A DNA stretch of 23,450 bases from a virus. The stretch lies in IMG/VR virus record IMGVR_UViG_3300034374_002585, positions 1 to 23,450 of that record; one strand, written 5' to 3'. The notes beneath the pieces were generated by a model. The model ran no database searches. It was not told the origin of the DNA and worked only from the letters and a program-made list of their open reading frames with translations. The position numbers and the translations under genes are program-made. This document shows, piece after piece, positions 22,205 through 23,450 of the stretch (position 1 is the stretch's first letter; the number at the start of each line of letters is the position of its first letter).

Positions 22205-22582
22205 ATGGCACACTTAAAATCAACAAAAACAGCAAACGTACCACTAACAGCAACAATCAGCGTAGAGTGTACACCCGAAGTAATGATAGGCGTATTGCAA
22301 AAGCCTGATGGCTCTTATGCAGCATACGGCTACCACTTCTACACAGAAGAAACGATTGACGAAAACAACGAAGTAACATCGTCAATTACAAGAACAATTC
22401 TTAACTTTGAAGAACCATTGCCCGAAGAAGTGGTAAATCAACTCGCTCAACTTGTGGACACCACAGGAATGAGCGAAACAGAACGCAGACACGCTCAACT
22501 TGTGGTAGGTGCAAAAGCTATCCTATCACAGAAGAAGCATTGGGGATTGACGGGGGATGACTATCAGGAAGTAACTAATTAA
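22205..22582 (+). CDS. Hypothetical protein
   Basis: A 125-residue protein of unknown function that begins MAHLKSTKTANVPLTATISV, has a strand-rich first half (VMIGVLQKPDGSYAAYGYHF) and a helical C-terminal half with EEVVNQLAQLVDTTGMSETE and RRHAQLVVGAKAILSQKKHW. It has no signal or membrane segment. It is 7 bases after the previous stop and 7 bases before the next small gene, so all belong to one transcript between the adhesin and the lysis-type genes. A virion or fibre-associated role is only a positional guess. Confidence 0.6.
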   Translation: MAHLKSTKTANVPLTATISVECTPEVMIGVLQKPDGSYAAYGYHFYTEETIDENNEVTSSITRTILNFEEPLPEEVVNQLAQLVDTTGMSETERRHAQLVVGAKAILSQKKHWGLTGDDYQEVTN

Positions 22583-22589
22583 TATAACT

Positions 22590-22727
22590 ATGGATAAATT
22601 GAAAGCATGGCAAGTGATTGACCAAGTAGTAGGTCAGGTAACAGCAACAAGACAACAGCACGTTGAACTGCAAATGGCTCTACAAGCCTTAAAACCACTA
22701 CCAGAAGATGAAGAAGCTGCTGAATAG
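22590..22727 (+). CDS. Small hypothetical protein
   Basis: A 45-residue ORF beginning MDKLKAWQVIDQVVGQVTAT and ending RQQHVELQMALQALKPLPED plus an acidic tail. It reads as one amphipathic helix, begins 7 bases after the previous stop, and overlaps the next gene start (22708) by 20 bases, which is the normal packing here. Small helical proteins of this kind often stand before lysis genes in phages. Function unknown. Confidence 0.6.
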   Translation: MDKLKAWQVIDQVVGQVTATRQQHVELQMALQALKPLPEDEEAAE

Positions 22728-23085
22728 TGTAGTATTGTTTATAGTGGCAGTAGCACTCGCTGCTGCCCTATTCCCTATCAGCTTTGTCATTACCTTCATC
22801 ACAAGGCTAAATACAGCCTTTCTAAGCGACTTTTTTTACAGCTTAGCGTTAGGTATTGATAAGGTGGGCAATGTTGTCTTACAAGTGCTTTTAAACAAAT
22901 TCGCGATATCGTCGCATAAATCGCTCAAATCGTATCGTTTCGGCAACATTAATGACACAATAAGCTATGCACTTGCTAAGAATTGGAAGGTGGGCAACTT
23001 GACAAGGTTAGGGTGGTTGCTTGTAAATCTATTGGAGTGGTTAGATGAAGGACATATGGAGAAATCACTTAAACGACATTACTAA
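22708..23085 (+). CDS. Membrane-anchored protein beside the holin
   Basis: A 125-residue protein with an N-terminal membrane segment (MKKLLNSVVLFIVAVALAAA, continuing LFPISFVITFITRLNTAF), then DKVGNVVLQVLLNKF, a segment SYRFGNINDTISYALAKNWK, and a C-terminal helix with LGWLLVNLLEWLDEGHMEKS. I recognise the IDxxGNV ... FGNxxxTIS pattern from a Bacteroidota phage protein usually found just before a holin. It overlaps the holin start by 1 base (TAATG). It may be a lysis accessory protein; no proven role is known to me. Confidence 0.6.
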   Translation: MKKLLNSVVLFIVAVALAAALFPISFVITFITRLNTAFLSDFFYSLALGIDKVGNVVLQVLLNKFAISSHKSLKSYRFGNINDTISYALAKNWKVGNLTRLGWLLVNLLEWLDEGHMEKSLKRHY

Positions 23086-23450
23086 TGAACGAATTTACTG
23101 CAAAGCATTTGACAGCAATGAGCATAGCCATAGGGGCAGCATTAACGCCTGCTGTTCCTATTATCATCTTTACAGGGGTGCTGATATTCACCGACACAAT
23201 CACAGGGGTGTGGGCATCTTATAAGCGTGGAGATAAGATAACAAGCAAGGCACTCGGTAGAACGGTAACTAAGATGATGTTGTATAGCATTGCTATATTT
23301 CTGACCTTTGGCTTTGAGATAATGTTTCCAGCATTGCAAGTAGTACACATAGGGCAGATAGCATCAGGCTATATCTGCCTTGTTGAGTTGAAAAGTGTGT
23401 TTGAAAACATCAGCGATATAACAGGGCTGAACATCTGGTCGCACTTGGTC
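23085..23450 (+). CDS. Holin, toxin-secretion/phage lysis type (3' end missing)
   Basis: An ORF of at least 122 codons with no stop before the window end. Hydrophobic segments lie at about residues 11-42 (MSIAIGAALTPAVPIIIFTG, then VLIFTDTITGVW), 64-82 (MMLYSIAIFLTFGFEIMF) and 90-101. After the first hairpin comes ASYKRGDKITSKALGRTVTK, where a D-x-x-x-G-x-x-x-x-x-K/R-x-G-x-x-x-x-S-x-x-x pattern is characteristic of the phage holin/toxin secretion (TcdE/Hol44-like, Phage_holin_4) family. Such proteins open the inner membrane to release endolysin; an endolysin gene is expected just beyond the window. The start overlaps the upstream stop as TAATG. Confidence 0.8.
   Translation, partial: MNEFTAKHLTAMSIAIGAALTPAVPIIIFTGVLIFTDTITGVWASYKRGDKITSKALGRTVTKMMLYSIAIFLTFGFEIMFPALQVVHIGQIASGYICLVELKSVFENISDITGLNIWSHLV

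Noticed and set aside
1-23450. CRISPR arrays, insertion sequences, tRNA genes, integrase or attachment sites.
   Set aside because: No regularly spaced repeats, transposase or integrase motifs, or complete tRNA cloverleaf were seen.

Overview
The window is part of a tailed double-stranded DNA phage (or prophage) genome whose host is most likely a member of the Bacteroidota. The virion genes belong to families I know from Bacteroidota phages: a MACN-type tail tube, a MIVINQN-type structural protein, a portal with a CRHEW tail and a DUF6712-like connector. Most starts lack Shine-Dalgarno sequences and sit behind A-rich leaders. At least one good Bacteroidota-type promoter (TTG, 20-nt spacer, TATATTTG) is present. 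No integrase, repressor or tail sheath is visible, so a siphovirus-like particle fits best, but lifestyle cannot be decided from this window.

Layout. 2-688 is the 3' part of a family 9-like glycosyltransferase. 704-3375 is a packaging unit: small terminase, a 47-aa ORF, large terminase, and a tail assembly chaperone whose natural C-terminus lies in the -1 frame behind a run of nine T. 3380-4511 holds two minus-strand accessory genes (a DNA methyltransferase and an unknown acidic protein), each followed by a near-identical stem-loop. 4530-4963 has no gene; it carries a promoter and a likely structured RNA. 4964-11159 is the tail module (two large Bacteroidota-type tail proteins and the tape measure). 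11191-14280 is the head module plus tail tube (XkdF-like protease, scaffold-like protein, major capsid protein, tail tube). 14301-15160 carries terminators, two small genes and a reverse-strand nuclease. 15161-18738 holds a structural protein, portal, connector and terminator-like proteins. 18738-22197 holds fibre and adhesin genes. 22205-23450 holds small genes and a membrane-protein/holin pair that probably opens the lysis cassette.

The genes are tightly packed, with ATGA and TAATG overlaps, which implies long co-transcribed and translationally coupled units. A recurring element, consensus GTGTCTTTATAGTAAAGAC, sits 14-37 nt before the first gene of most units on both strands. It is the best candidate for a phage-specific control signal.

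The most interesting items are the unexplained structured RNA region, the shared start-proximal motif, the -1 frameshift at the chaperone, and the paired hairpins around the minus-strand genes. All family assignments come from reading sequence motifs by eye, with no database search.
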